DNA from: a virus
Direction: 5' to 3' (one strand)
Virus record (IMG/VR): IMGVR_UViG_3300021132_000008
Coordinates: 1 to 32,338 of that record
DNA: 32,338 bases
Shown here: piece by piece, positions 14,993 to 21,090 of the stretch
Layout: each line of letters begins with the position of its first letter
How positions within the stretch are numbered: the first letter of the stretch is position 1
Notes under the pieces: generated by a model
The model's database searches: none
Seen by the model: only the letters and a program-made list of their open reading frames with translations
What the model was told of the DNA's origin: nothing
Translations under genes and position numbers: made by a program

Positions 14993-15181
14993 TCAATTCC
15001 CCCTCATTGCTTCTAAATTGTTGACATACTCTAATGCTTGATCTGCGCTGCTGAATTGATATTCAGATCCAACTGGATACTCATTGCCGTCACTACGGAC
15101 AGCCATCCAAGCCCCCGGCACAGTGGCACGAATTCTTGCGTTGTAACGTTCAGGCTGGAGGTAGATTTCTACGATATTCAT
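14993..15181 (-). CDS. Small hypothetical protein, 62 residues
   Basis: Starts at ATG 15181 with the CACGAAAGGA leader motif at 15188-15197. Contains RIRATVPGAWMAVRSDGNEY and FSSADQALEYVNNLEAM, looking like a compact alpha/beta protein. It is the first gene of the long overlapping leftward chain and follows the 15208-15450 gene in the same direction. Function unknown. Confidence 0.7.
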   Translation of the reverse strand: MNIVEIYLQPERYNARIRATVPGAWMAVRSDGNEYPVGSEYQFSSADQALEYVNNLEAMRGN

Positions 15182-15207
15182 TTTGGTTCCTTTCGTGGGT
15201 TCAAAAA

Positions 15208-15450
15208 TTATCTTGCTACGTTTGCTACTAAGTTACCATCCATAATTTCACCAAGAATCAATTTGGCACGATTCAGGGTCTGCCGAGCACGTTCTACTGC
15301 ACCCATTTCCATTTCCTCTTGGGCATCACTCATCAAACCAGCGACAACCATATTGGCTCCGCTTAACTGGTAAGTAATGCAGCCTTGGATTTGGGCGATA
15401 AATTCGGCACTGTTGCAGCCGTAACATTGGAGGTCAAAGTCTTGGTTCAT
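15208..15450 (-). CDS. Small hypothetical protein, 80 residues
   Basis: Start placed at ATG 15450 because CACGAAAGGA (15458-15467) sits just upstream; an in-frame extension to 15477 would include the leader itself. Contains three Cys (QCYGCNSAEF, QGCITYQL) and a helical half (RARQTLNRAKLILGEIM). Preceded by a clear promoter at 15490-15517. Function unknown. Confidence 0.7.
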   Translation of the reverse strand: MNQDFDLQCYGCNSAEFIAQIQGCITYQLSGANMVVAGLMSDAQEEMEMGAVERARQTLNRAKLILGEIMDGNLVANVAR

Positions 15451-15489
15451 TTCGATTTCCTTTCGTGAAAAAATCAAACTACATAAGCA

Positions 15490-15517
15490 GTATTACATAG
15501 GAGTATTACAGGGTCAA
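15490..15517 (-). promoter_or_regulatory. Leftward sigma70-type promoter
   Basis: Leftward reading gives TTGACC, 16 bases, TAATAC. An A-rich element with ACAACAAACCTAAAAATA lies directly upstream, like the ones before the other early promoters. It would drive 15208-15450 and the chain below it. It lies immediately after a terminator for the previous leftward genes. Confidence 0.6.
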
Positions 15518-15540
15518 CATTTATTTTTAGGTTTGTTGTA

Positions 15541-15560
15541 AAAACCCCGAAGGGCTTTTA
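15541..15560 (-). terminator. Leftward intrinsic terminator with UUCG loop
   Basis: On the leftward RNA: AAAAGCCCUUCGGGGUUUUU. CCC/GGG is closed by a UUCG tetraloop, flanked by AAAA/UUUU and a T tract, two bases after the TAA of the 15562-15696 gene. It separates this gene from the promoter at 15490-15517. Confidence 0.7.
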
Positions 15561-15561
15561 C

Positions 15562-15696
15562 TTAATAAGATAAATAAGCGCAACCACCATCAACCCAACG
15601 AGCTTCAGCTTCAGCCATTTGCTCGTTAGCCTCATCATCTAAACGATCCAGCTCTGCTGCTTCCTCTGCTGATAAACCTTCATAAATATCTAACAT
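15562..15696 (-). CDS. Small acidic protein, 44 residues
   Basis: ATG 15696 with the CACGAAAGGA leader at 15703-15712. Sequence starts MLDIYEGLSAEEAAELDRLD and is strongly acidic and helical, ending RWVDGGCAYLSY. It lies between a UUCG hairpin upstream and a terminator downstream. Function unknown; acidic small early proteins can be DNA mimics, but nothing specific shows that. Confidence 0.65.
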   Translation of the reverse strand: MLDIYEGLSAEEAAELDRLDDEANEQMAEAEARWVDGGCAYLSY

Positions 15697-15713
15697 TTCA
15701 ATTCCTTTCGTGT

Positions 15714-15729
15714 AGCCCCCGAAGGGGCT
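15714..15729 (-). other. UUCG hairpin abutting a ribosome-binding leader
   Basis: Leftward RNA AGCCCC-UUCG-GGGGCU forms a perfect 6-bp stem with a stable UUCG loop, ending one base before the CACGAAAGGA leader of the next gene. There is no T tract, so it is not a normal terminator. It might be an RNA end or stability element, or keep the ribosome site free. Confidence 0.55.
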
Positions 15730-15733
15730 GGGA

Positions 15734-15934
15734 TTAATTTTTGCAGTTGCCTTGAATCAAAGAAAATCTTGCTGTTGCTCTAGCGTGTCCGTTTGCTGTA
15801 CCACGACAACTGCAATGGATCATTAAATTTTTTGTGCCGTCTGAGTAATACATCATTGAAGCTCTATGGTTTTTTGTGCCACTGCGACCTATTGTCACTG
15901 AACCAATCACTTGTCTTTCGAGAACTCTTTCCAT
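15734..15934 (-). CDS. Small basic protein, 66 residues
   Basis: ATG 15934 with AACGAAAGGA (one mismatch to the shared leader) before it. Contains RQVIGSVTIGRSGTKNHRAS, MIHCSCRGTANGHARATARF; basic, with Cys and His that might bind metal. First gene after the promoter at 15971-15998. Function unknown. Confidence 0.65.
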   Translation of the reverse strand: MERVLERQVIGSVTIGRSGTKNHRASMMYYSDGTKNLMIHCSCRGTANGHARATARFSLIQGNCKN

Positions 15935-15970
15935 TTTGATTTCCTTTCGTTATTCACAACCTACACCTTA

Positions 15971-15998
15971 ATAATATACCTATTAAGCATATCGTCAA
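15971..15998 (-). promoter_or_regulatory. Leftward early-type promoter
   Basis: Leftward reading: TTGACG, 16 bases containing ATGCTTAATAGG, TATTAT. The spacer is nearly the same as in the promoters at 27914-27941, 28389-28414 and 28481-28508. Upstream lies ACAACACCAAAAAAATATTT, also seen before the 28389 promoter. Drives 15734-15934 and 15562-15696. Confidence 0.65.
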
Positions 15999-16055
15999 GG
16001 GGTTTTAACCACTTTTTGAAAATATTTTTTTGGTGTTGTTTTTGAGCAAAAGGGT

Positions 16056-16134
16056 GGGGGTGTCAAACCACGAAAGGATCCAGCATTGCGCTGAGCAGTA
16101 GATTTTAGGGATACCAGCCCTGAATGACACCCCC
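16056..16134 (+). ncRNA. Candidate structured RNA (three-helix fold)
   Basis: This lies in the only gap over 300 bases without a gene (15935-16262). GGGGGTGTCA (16056-16065) pairs perfectly with TGACACCCCC (16125-16134). Inside, 16104-16110 pairs with 16118-16124 (7 bp including one G-U, 7-base loop ATACCAG) and abuts the outer helix; 16081-16084 pairs with 16090-16093. The single-stranded joint holds an orphan CACGAAAGGA (16069-16078) with no start codon after it. The G-U pair is only allowed if the RNA is rightward. No rightward promoter was found. It is not a tRNA. Function unknown. Confidence 0.45.
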
Positions 16135-16143
16135 ATAAGGGTT

Positions 16144-16180
16144 TGGCAACCACCTTCGCTGCAAAGCTAAGGTAGTGCCA
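16144..16180 (-). other. Strong hairpin in the gene-free gap
   Basis: TGGCA (16144-16148)/TGCCA (16176-16180) followed by 16150-16156/16169-16175 gives 12 bp with one bulge. One pair is G-U if read leftward but a C-A mismatch if read rightward, favouring a leftward RNA. No T tract follows, so it is not a standard terminator. It may cap the 3' end of the leftward recombination transcript. Confidence 0.5.
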
Positions 16181-16262
16181 TTATAAGGCGGGACTACTCG
16201 CTGCGTCTGCTTGCGTCATTTCAGACCATTTCAAGTCAGCATCCGCTTTTGTCCCAGTGAAA

Positions 16263-16391
16263 CTAAACTCCGCAACCGCAAATCATTTTGCCACCGCCAC
16301 CGGGTACACAACGATACGGAGCGTATACAGGGCATGAAGCTGCTGCTGCAAACGATACTGTCAACAATACTACGGCAAGTGCTTTTTTCAT
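16263..16391 (-). CDS. Secreted cysteine-rich mini-protein, 42 residues
   Basis: ATG 16391 with AAAAGGAAAATTGT upstream. It has a signal peptide (MKKALAVVLLTVSFAAAA) followed by a short mature part with four Cys and a Gly run (SCPVYAPYRCVPGGGGKM, then ICGCGV). AASC might act as a weak lipobox, making it a lipopeptide. It is the last gene of the leftward SSB/ERF operon, 13 bases after the SSB stop. No family recognised. Exported phage mini-proteins of this kind could act in the periplasm; function unknown. Confidence 0.6.
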   Translation of the reverse strand: MKKALAVVLLTVSFAAAASCPVYAPYRCVPGGGGKMICGCGV

Positions 16392-16404
16392 ACAATTTTC
16401 CTTT

Positions 16405-16824
16405 TTAAAATGGGATGTCATCATCCATATCACCTAGACCACTACTAGCCCCTTGAGACTGAGGCTGACCACTTGAGCCACTTTCACTTGGCTTTCCTCC
16501 GAGCATCTTCATGGACTCAGCCACGATTTCAGTCGAATACTTTTCAATGCCGTTAGCATCGGTAAATTTACGAGTGCGAAGCTTTCCCTCGATATAGCAT
16601 TGGGAACCCTTTTTAAGGTACTGCCCAGCGATCTCAGCCAGCTTTCCAAAGAATGCGATCCTATGCCATTCCGTAGCTTCTTTTTGCTCTCCTGATTGCT
16701 TGTCTTTGTATTTGTCAGTGGTAGCCAGCGACAAGTTGGTCACTGCGTCTCCGCTTGGCATATAGCGAGTTTCAGGGTCACGACCTACATTGCCGATCAG
16801 GATTACTTTGTTTACTGAAGCCAT
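16405..16824 (-). CDS. ssb: Single-stranded DNA-binding protein
   Basis: A 139-residue SSB: N-terminal OB fold starting [20 protein letters not shown], with [23 protein letters not shown] and the usual [11 protein letters not shown], a Gly/Ser/Gln linker, and the acidic tip DMDDDIPF that recruits partner proteins. It coats ssDNA in replication and recombination. It sits in a leftward operon with an ERF annealing protein and a Gp157-like protein. GAAGGAAATTAA precedes the ATG. Confidence 0.97.
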   Translation of the reverse strand: MASVNKVILIGNVGRDPETRYMPSGDAVTNLSLATTDKYKDKQSGEQKEATEWHRIAFFGKLAEIAGQYLKKGSQCYIEGKLRTRKFTDANGIEKYSTEIVAESMKMLGGKPSESGSSGQPQSQGASSGLGDMDDDIPF

Positions 16825-17016
16825 TTAATTTCCTTCCGAAGATTGGATAAGTTGTTGGGATATTTTCATAAGTTCCGCAGAGACTATCCCCATGATCTCC
16901 TCGGTCTTTTCTTTGTCCAGCTTGACTCTGATTTCAAGAGCGTCCCCGGCAAAGGTTACGCTGCCTGATAGAAACCCTTCCGGGTTCCTGCTGAGATAAA
17001 CGCTTTCAAGCTTCAT
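16825..17016 (-). CDS. Small hypothetical protein in the recombination operon
   Basis: A 63-residue protein with an N-terminal beta part (LESVYLSRNPEGFLSGSVTF) and a helical C-terminus (KEKTEEIMGIVSAELMKIS). Its TAA is directly followed by the SSB ATG, and AAGGAGCTGAT stands before its own ATG. Context between Gp157-like and SSB genes suggests a part in DNA recombination; no family recognised. Confidence 0.7.
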   Translation of the reverse strand: MKLESVYLSRNPEGFLSGSVTFAGDALEIRVKLDKEKTEEIMGIVSAELMKISQQLIQSSEGN

Positions 17017-17025
17017 ATCAGCTCC

Positions 17026-17529
17026 TTATTTGATTGACAAAGACTGTCCAGCAGTCAGCTTAGCACCTTCAACAATCACCCCAGCCTTCAGATCTTCCTT
17101 GAGGCGATTCTTATTCAAGGTCGGAGCAGGTGGCTCAGGAATGTCGAAATACTCATCGGGGATCATGTCTTGATTGAGCACTTCAACTGCTGGAGGATTC
17201 TTGCGAACACTCAAAACAAAGTAAGGACAATCAATTTTTGTAATGCCAGTGCGGTTCATGTTGTCTAGTAAATACTGACGAATGCGATCCGCTTTAGCTT
17301 CAAGAGCTTTTCTACGCTCTGCCATTGCTTTTTCAGCATTCTTGATAGCTTCCGCAGAAGCCTCAAGATTACGAACAAACATAGCAACGTTAGTCGCTTT
17401 GACTTCAAGGTCCCCGGAGAGACCCTCCAGCGTATCGGCAAAGGTTTGCTCATCGATTTCCATTTCCTGCAGCTTTTGCAAGTCTGCAAGGTATTGGTCG
17501 GCAATGTTGTAAAGAGTAAGGTTTGTCAT
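17026..17529 (-). CDS. Siphovirus Gp157-like protein
   Basis: A 167-residue protein recognised as Gp157-like: a long N-terminal helix starting LYNIADQYLADLQKLQEM, central coiled coil with AEAIKNAEKAMAERRKALEA and RIRQYLLDNMNRTGI, then the typical SVRKNPPAVEVLNQDMIPDE and IPEPPAPTLNKNRLKEDLK. Gp157 proteins are usually encoded beside recombination genes. Their molecular role is not settled; phage-resistance effects were reported for one member. ATG overlaps the ERF stop (TAATG). Confidence 0.88.
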   Translation of the reverse strand: MTNLTLYNIADQYLADLQKLQEMEIDEQTFADTLEGLSGDLEVKATNVAMFVRNLEASAEAIKNAEKAMAERRKALEAKADRIRQYLLDNMNRTGITKIDCPYFVLSVRKNPPAVEVLNQDMIPDEYFDIPEPPAPTLNKNRLKEDLKAGVIVEGAKLTAGQSLSIK

Positions 17530-18191
17530 TATGCAATCCCCAATTCTGCTTTTTTAGCGTCTTTTGTCGTGGTGAACTTTTTGATAGCTTCTTGGTCTCC
17601 TTGACCTTGAGCTACTCGATAGGCTGCTTTGTAGGCTGCCGTCAGTTCGGTCTCGTCTGCTGCTGCGTCAATCGTTGCCAAGAAGTCAGCAACTTGGTTT
17701 TCAGTCAATGGAGACTTTTTGATAGTAGCTGGAACTTGGACTGCAGATCGATTAAGTGAAGCAATTTCATTGGTGTGAGCATCTGCATCATTGTCACCCT
17801 CAGTAGGGATGGCGAATGCTTGGAGAGCTGCGTATTTGTACGCTGCAGACATGGCTTTATTGGTAGCCTTGTCGGATGTATCCATTGCTTCACCAAACGT
17901 CTTGACGGTATGTTTGCTGCCGTCCTCGGCACAAACAAAGTCAAACTCGACCTCAACAGTAACGTAAAAGATTGCCCCGCCAGCTTTAGTCTGACGCTCT
18001 ACGCATTCACGAGTCAGTACCCGAGGCAATATGCAAAGACCATGCTCAGCCAACAACGGGCTAATGGTGTTGAAAATATCGTCAATGCCCCGGAACTTGT
18101 AAGTAGCCCCTTGTTGATTGGTGCGACTTTTGGTAATGCCGATCTTGGCTAGTTCGGCTTGAACCTTGTTGATTGCTTGATAAACTTTCAT
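17529..18191 (-). CDS. erf: ERF-family single-strand annealing protein
   Basis: A 220-residue recombinase of the ERF superfamily: KVYQAINKVQAELAKIGI, YKFRGIDDIFNTISPLL (residues 31-47) and the signature GEAMDTSDKATNKAMSAAYK (100-119) followed by LQAFAIPT. It anneals complementary ssDNA, working with SSB. The C-terminal ~80 residues are less conserved. The ATG is preceded by CACGAAAGGG, one base off the shared early leader. Confidence 0.93.
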   Translation of the reverse strand: MKVYQAINKVQAELAKIGITKSRTNQQGATYKFRGIDDIFNTISPLLAEHGLCILPRVLTRECVERQTKAGGAIFYVTVEVEFDFVCAEDGSKHTVKTFGEAMDTSDKATNKAMSAAYKYAALQAFAIPTEGDNDADAHTNEIASLNRSAVQVPATIKKSPLTENQVADFLATIDAAADETELTAAYKAAYRVAQGQGDQEAIKKFTTTKDAKKAELGIA

Positions 18192-18208
18192 GATTTCCCT
18201 TTCGTGGA

Positions 18209-18505
18209 TTAATCTAAATAACCTGAAGCAAGATTTGCCTCAGCGTGGCTATTGGCATAGCCCTCCATGTAATCGTAAGCCATACAAAACAACTTACGAC
18301 CTAGAGCCTCATAGTCGATCTCAGGCTGTTGCAAGATCAACTCAACTGCTTCCCGATCCTTGTCATTCGCTTCGCTAATACCTTCAGCAAAGTTGGAATA
18401 CTTCTTGGGATCGTACTCATCTTTCATAAGCTCGGACACTCGATCATCAATGCGATCAGAGTCATCATTGTCTTCGGGCTCGTAATACCGATTATTGTTT
18501 ACCAT
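18209..18505 (-). CDS. Acidic hypothetical protein, first gene of the recombination operon
   Basis: Start placed at ATG 18505 because CACGAAAGGA (18513-18522) precedes it; an upstream in-frame extension lacks support and runs over the promoter. The 98 residues are very acidic (RYYEPEDNDDSDRIDDRVSE) and helical near the end (YEALGRKLFCMAYDYMEGYA). It is the first gene leftward of the divergent promoter, before ERF. No family recognised; acidity would suit a DNA mimic or protein modulator. Confidence 0.7.
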   Translation of the reverse strand: MVNNNRYYEPEDNDDSDRIDDRVSELMKDEYDPKKYSNFAEGISEANDKDREAVELILQQPEIDYEALGRKLFCMAYDYMEGYANSHAEANLASGYLD

Positions 18506-18530
18506 TGTCTTATCCTTTCGTGAGATAAAT

Positions 18531-18577
18531 TTGTTGCTACAGTTCCTATCATATATGATAATCCACACCTATGCCAA
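18531..18577. promoter_or_regulatory. Divergent promoter pair with a palindromic shared -10 region
   Basis: TATCATATATGATA (18547-18560) is a perfect 14-base palindrome holding a TATGAT -10 on each strand. Rightward: TTGTTG (18531-18536), 17 bases, TATGAT (18554-18559), start of RNA predicted within a few bases of the rusA ATG. Leftward: TTGGCA (complement of 18572-18577), 18 bases, TATGAT. The two promoters overlap and should compete; the palindrome might also bind a dimeric regulator. Confidence 0.6.
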
Positions 18578-18939
18578 CTTTCCCAAAAAATATTTTTCTA
18601 GTGTTGCCTTTACCACCAACAATCAACTCCTACTGGGGTTTTTCAGGGCATAGGCGTTTCCTCACCCTAGGAGCTAGAGAGTTTAAGACGGCAGTAGCTC
18701 ATGAGGTGAACTTGCAGCCTATCCGTTTTGGAGACGCAAAACTGGAAATGACGGTCACGATCAATTTTCGAGACAAGCGAAAGGCTGACATTTCAAACCG
18801 GATCAAGGCACTGGAGGACGCTTTAGTCCAAGCCGGGCTTATGGATGATGACTCGCAGATCAAGGTGCTGCACGTTTACGAGGGTCCGATTGTCAAAGGT
18901 GGACGCTGTACCGTAAAAATAAATGTATTACCGTTTTAA
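18571..18939 (+). CDS. rusA: Holliday junction resolvase RusA
   Basis: A 122-residue protein with the RusA N-terminus (FLVLPLPPTINSYWGF) and catalytic region KADISNRIKALEDALVQAGL (Asp73, Lys79) followed by MDDDSQIKVLHV (Asp92-94). It resolves four-way junctions made in recombination and replication, as a dimer with Mg2+. There is no Shine-Dalgarno before ATG 18571, and the predicted transcript start is only about 5-7 bases upstream, so it may be translated from a leaderless mRNA. Confidence 0.93.
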   Translation: MPTFPKNIFLVLPLPPTINSYWGFSGHRRFLTLGAREFKTAVAHEVNLQPIRFGDAKLEMTVTINFRDKRKADISNRIKALEDALVQAGLMDDDSQIKVLHVYEGPIVKGGRCTVKINVLPF

Positions 18940-18989
18940 ATTTAGAGTATGATAGGAAGCTTAGAAATTGCATCCACGAAAGGAGCCCC

Positions 18990-19745
18990 ATGAACTTCTA
19001 CCCGTTTCACATAGGCGATTACATATCGCATACAAGTCATTTAAGCGATGCTGAAGACCTTGCCTATCGAAGGATGATGGATTTGTATTACCAAGGCGAG
19101 GAGCCCTTCACAAGCGTTTTATTGGTCGCTAGGAAGGTCAAATCTACCGTTGACATTGTGGAGGCTTTGCTTGAGGAATTCTTCGTAAAACAGGAAGACG
19201 GCTGGCATAATGAGAGAGCCGATAAGGAAATTGCGAAGTATCGGTCTAAAGCGAATTCCGCACGAAAAGCGAATCACATCCGTTGGGAATCCAAATCAGA
19301 TCTGAAATCAGATCTGAAATCAGATCTGAAATCAGATAAGGAATCAGAACTGAAATCAGATCAGGTTTCAGATACGTTTCAGATCCTAACCAAGAACCAA
19401 GAACCAAGAACCAATAACCAAGAAAATACAAATACTAAAACCAAGACTCCTGACGGAGTTAGCGAAACTGTTTTTCAAGATTTTGTAAAGTTAAGGAAAG
19501 GTTTAAAAGCACCCGTCACAGAAACGGCTTTAAAGGGGCTACAACGAGAAGCAGCAAAAGCTGGTATCAGCCTTCAGGAAGTTTTAGAACTCTGCTGTCA
19601 GAACGGCTGGAGGGGCTTTAAAGCTGATTGGCTGAAGGATAAGAACCAGTCAAAGACGGCTGGCACTCGAAATCAGGAAGTAATGTCAGGGTTAACCCGA
19701 GGTTTAATTGGAGGAGACAACAATGTCCGACTACTTGGAAAGTGA
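18990..19745 (+). CDS. DUF1376 replication initiator-like protein
   Basis: A 251-residue protein. Residues 1-95 are the DUF1376 domain (FYPFHIGDYISHTSHLSDAE, LAYRRMMDLYYQ, then the GWHNERADKEIAKYR end). Residues ~100-150 are a low-complexity linker with KSDL repeats and Asn/Gln/Thr-rich sequence. The C-terminal ~90 residues (LRKGLKAPVTETALKGL, LELCCQNGWRGFKADWL) match the ending seen in phage replication proteins. This is an O-like layout: DNA-binding end, repeat-encoding middle, partner-binding end. CACGAAAGGA precedes the ATG. The P-like gene follows. Confidence 0.8.
   Translation: MNFYPFHIGDYISHTSHLSDAEDLAYRRMMDLYYQGEEPFTSVLLVARKVKSTVDIVEALLEEFFVKQEDGWHNERADKEIAKYRSKANSARKANHIRWESKSDLKSDLKSDLKSDKESELKSDQVSDTFQILTKNQEPRTNNQENTNTKTKTPDGVSETVFQDFVKLRKGLKAPVTETALKGLQREAAKAGISLQEVLELCCQNGWRGFKADWLKDKNQSKTAGTRNQEVMSGLTRGLIGGDNNVRLLGK
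19293..19423 (+). repeat. 12-base iterons and A-rich tract inside the initiator gene; candidate origin
   Basis: About seven tandem 12-base units of consensus AAATCAGATCTG run from 19293 to about 19376; the first three are identical and each contains the palindrome CAGATCTG. Then comes an AACCAAG array (about 19388-19423) and an A-rich stretch to about 19445. In lambda the origin is iterons plus an A-rich tract within gene O. The repeats are seen directly; origin function is inferred. Confidence 0.5.
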
Positions 19746-20136
19746 CTTTTGCCAACCTGAAGACGGCTTGGATTACATTTTTGGGCGCATGGGGGCTATT
19801 TACGGAGCTGCGTTTATGCGTCATTGGGATGGGGTAGATCATGGATTGGTCCGTCAAACGTGGCTGGAGCTGCTGGGAGTTCATGCAACCTACAAGCCAA
19901 AGATTGACTATGCCCTGCTGCACATGGACCCTAAGTTCCCTCCTTCGGCATTGGCGTTCAAAAATCTATGCAATGACGGTCCTCGCATTCCAAGCAAGCC
20001 AAATACCTTAATTACCAAGCAGCCGACTCAAGCCGAGATTGCTGCAGCAGCCAAGGCAAAAGAGGAAGCACTGGAAAAATTGAGGGAATTCACCTCCTCA
20101 TTCAAACAAAAATCAGTTGCAATGATGGGAAAGTAA
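19723..20136 (+). CDS. Replication protein P-like (helicase loader candidate)
   Basis: Start placed at ATG 19723, preceded by GGAGGAGACAACA. A 137-residue protein: LDYIFGRMGAIYGAAFMRHW, VRQTWLELLGVH and LLHMDPKFPPSALAFKNLC recall lambda-P-type replication proteins of phages and prophages. The C-terminal part is a charged helix (AEIAAAAKAKEEALEKLREF). It overlaps the initiator end by 23 bases, the same gene order as lambda O-P. It would recruit the host DnaB helicase. Family assignment moderate. Confidence 0.6.
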   Translation: MSDYLESDFCQPEDGLDYIFGRMGAIYGAAFMRHWDGVDHGLVRQTWLELLGVHATYKPKIDYALLHMDPKFPPSALAFKNLCNDGPRIPSKPNTLITKQPTQAEIAAAAKAKEEALEKLREFTSSFKQKSVAMMGK

Positions 20137-20382
20137 ATGGAAAAGCAAAGTTCAAACGCACTGGTAAAGGTTCGAGCAGTCTTTGTCAAAGAAAAAAAGC
20201 CTTTGACCTTATCGGCTATTCGAGAAAAAACCAACCTAACATCGGCTGCAATCGCTATGGCTTTGTGCCACTTGCGTAGGCAGCGATATGTTACTCGGGA
20301 AATCGTTCCGAATACGACAATCCGGGCTAGGAAACAAGTTTGGTCCTACCAGTACCACCCGGACCGGATCAATGCCGATTAG
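20137..20382 (+). CDS. Winged-helix DNA-binding protein
   Basis: An 81-residue basic protein with a helix-turn-helix pattern: KKPLTLSAIREKTNLTSAAI (positioning and recognition helices) then MALCHLRRQRYVTREIVPN, a wing-like hairpin, and KQVWSYQYHP. This is like small phage winged-helix proteins. It starts directly after the previous stop. It could regulate middle or late genes; the target is unknown. Confidence 0.7.
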   Translation: MEKQSSNALVKVRAVFVKEKKPLTLSAIREKTNLTSAAIAMALCHLRRQRYVTREIVPNTTIRARKQVWSYQYHPDRINAD

Positions 20383-20569
20383 CGAACAAGCGCACAAATA
20401 TCGCTGCTTAGTTCGGCAGCTTCTCAGATACAGACACGAATGGGGTTTAGAGGAATACAGGTTATGGATAAATTCACCACTAAGGCAAAAGCTAAAGCTA
20501 CAAGTCGAGGAAGACTTTATCGTCCAGTGGAGACTGGGCAATCGGGGCGAGTGGGGGAGTTGGAAATAA
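20372..20569 (+). CDS. Small basic protein (DUF7696-like)
   Basis: ATG 20372 overlaps the previous gene by 11 bases; the frame is open further up only as a shadow of that gene. The 65 residues (EQAHKYRCLVRQLLRYRHEW, then VEEDFIVQWRLGNRGEWG) are Arg/Trp-rich and resemble a small phage protein family, DUF7696-like as I recall. It overlaps the next gene by over 100 bases in another frame, so one of the two may start later or be non-coding. Confidence 0.55.
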   Translation: MPISEQAHKYRCLVRQLLRYRHEWGLEEYRLWINSPLRQKLKLQVEEDFIVQWRLGNRGEWGSWK

Positions 20570-20682
20570 ATGATGCTGATTTTTGGCGGGGCAAGTATGA
20601 TGAGCTACTGAAACACCTAGAACACCAAAACAAATACCTTAGATTCCTAGAAGGTGAAGTTTTTGGGGGGAGTCCTTTTTGA
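20464..20682 (+). CDS. Small hypothetical protein overlapping its neighbour
   Basis: From ATG 20464 the frame gives 72 residues. The last 40 (INDADFWRGKYDELLKHLEH, then KYLRFLEGEVFG) look like a normal helical protein, while the first 30 (KFTTKAKAKATSRGR) may only be the shadow of the 20372-20569 gene. A TTG near 20560 is an alternative start. Its TGA overlaps the TTG of ninB. Confidence 0.5.
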   Translation: MDKFTTKAKAKATSRGRLYRPVETGQSGRVGELEINDADFWRGKYDELLKHLEHQNKYLRFLEGEVFGGSPF

Positions 20683-21062
20683 GAAAATATTTCATACTGG
20701 CTCATGACGTTGCTAGGTCCAACGCAAAAATTGCCGTAGCAGAAGCCCCGGAAGGCTACGCAATAGAGATCAAACCAATTACCCGCAGCCTTGCTCAGAA
20801 TGCCAAACTTCATGCGTTGATTACCGATATTGCCAAAGCACTTGAATGGGCTGGAGCCAAGCGAGACGTAGAGACTTGGAAGCGATTGTTGACGGCTGCA
20901 TGGCTTCGAGCTCGTGGAGAGCCAATCGAAATGCTGCCAGCCTTAGACGGTCATGGGGTCGACATCGTTTTCCGTAGGACTTCAGAGCTGACGATCAACG
21001 AAATGATCGAGCTGATCGAATACATCCAAGCATGGGCTGCAGATAAAAATATAGGTGTATGA
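20679..21062 (+). CDS. ninB: NinB-like recombination protein
   Basis: A 127-residue protein of the NinB/Orf family: ITRSLAQNAKLHALITDIAK and KRDVETWKRLLTAAWLRARG, then VDIVFRRTSELTINEMIELI. Lambda Orf (NinB) binds SSB and ssDNA and replaces RecFOR functions. Start is TTG 20679, overlapping the previous TGA, with GGGGGGAG eight bases upstream. It fits with the ERF, SSB and RusA genes nearby. Confidence 0.9.
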   Translation: MRKYFILAHDVARSNAKIAVAEAPEGYAIEIKPITRSLAQNAKLHALITDIAKALEWAGAKRDVETWKRLLTAAWLRARGEPIEMLPALDGHGVDIVFRRTSELTINEMIELIEYIQAWAADKNIGV

Positions 21063-21090
21063 TAAGAATATATTCACGAAAGGATATGCA

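Noticed and set aside
12751-15181. Rightward small frames in the leftward chain
   Set aside because: The leftward strand gives consecutive overlapping genes with ribosome sites; rightward frames have none.
16090-16110. Tiny frame after the orphan CACGAAAGGA
   Set aside because: Only ATT or a TTG leading at once to a stop follows at the right distance; there is no credible coding sequence.
16056-16134. tRNA or tRNA-like gene
   Set aside because: The outer helix and adjacent 7-bp arm with 7-base loop look superficially tRNA-like, but there is no T-loop sequence, no proper anticodon arm or D arm, and no CCA-type end.
16056-16134. Hammerhead or other small ribozyme
   Set aside because: A CTGAG segment and a GAAA segment are present, but the order and the conserved core residues of hammerhead do not fit.
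17775-18152. Rightward frame opposite erf
   Set aside because: It is the antisense shadow of a well-recognised ERF gene and has no ribosome site.
19293-19423. CRISPR-like array
   Set aside because: Repeats are tandem 12-mers without spacers and lie within a coding frame.
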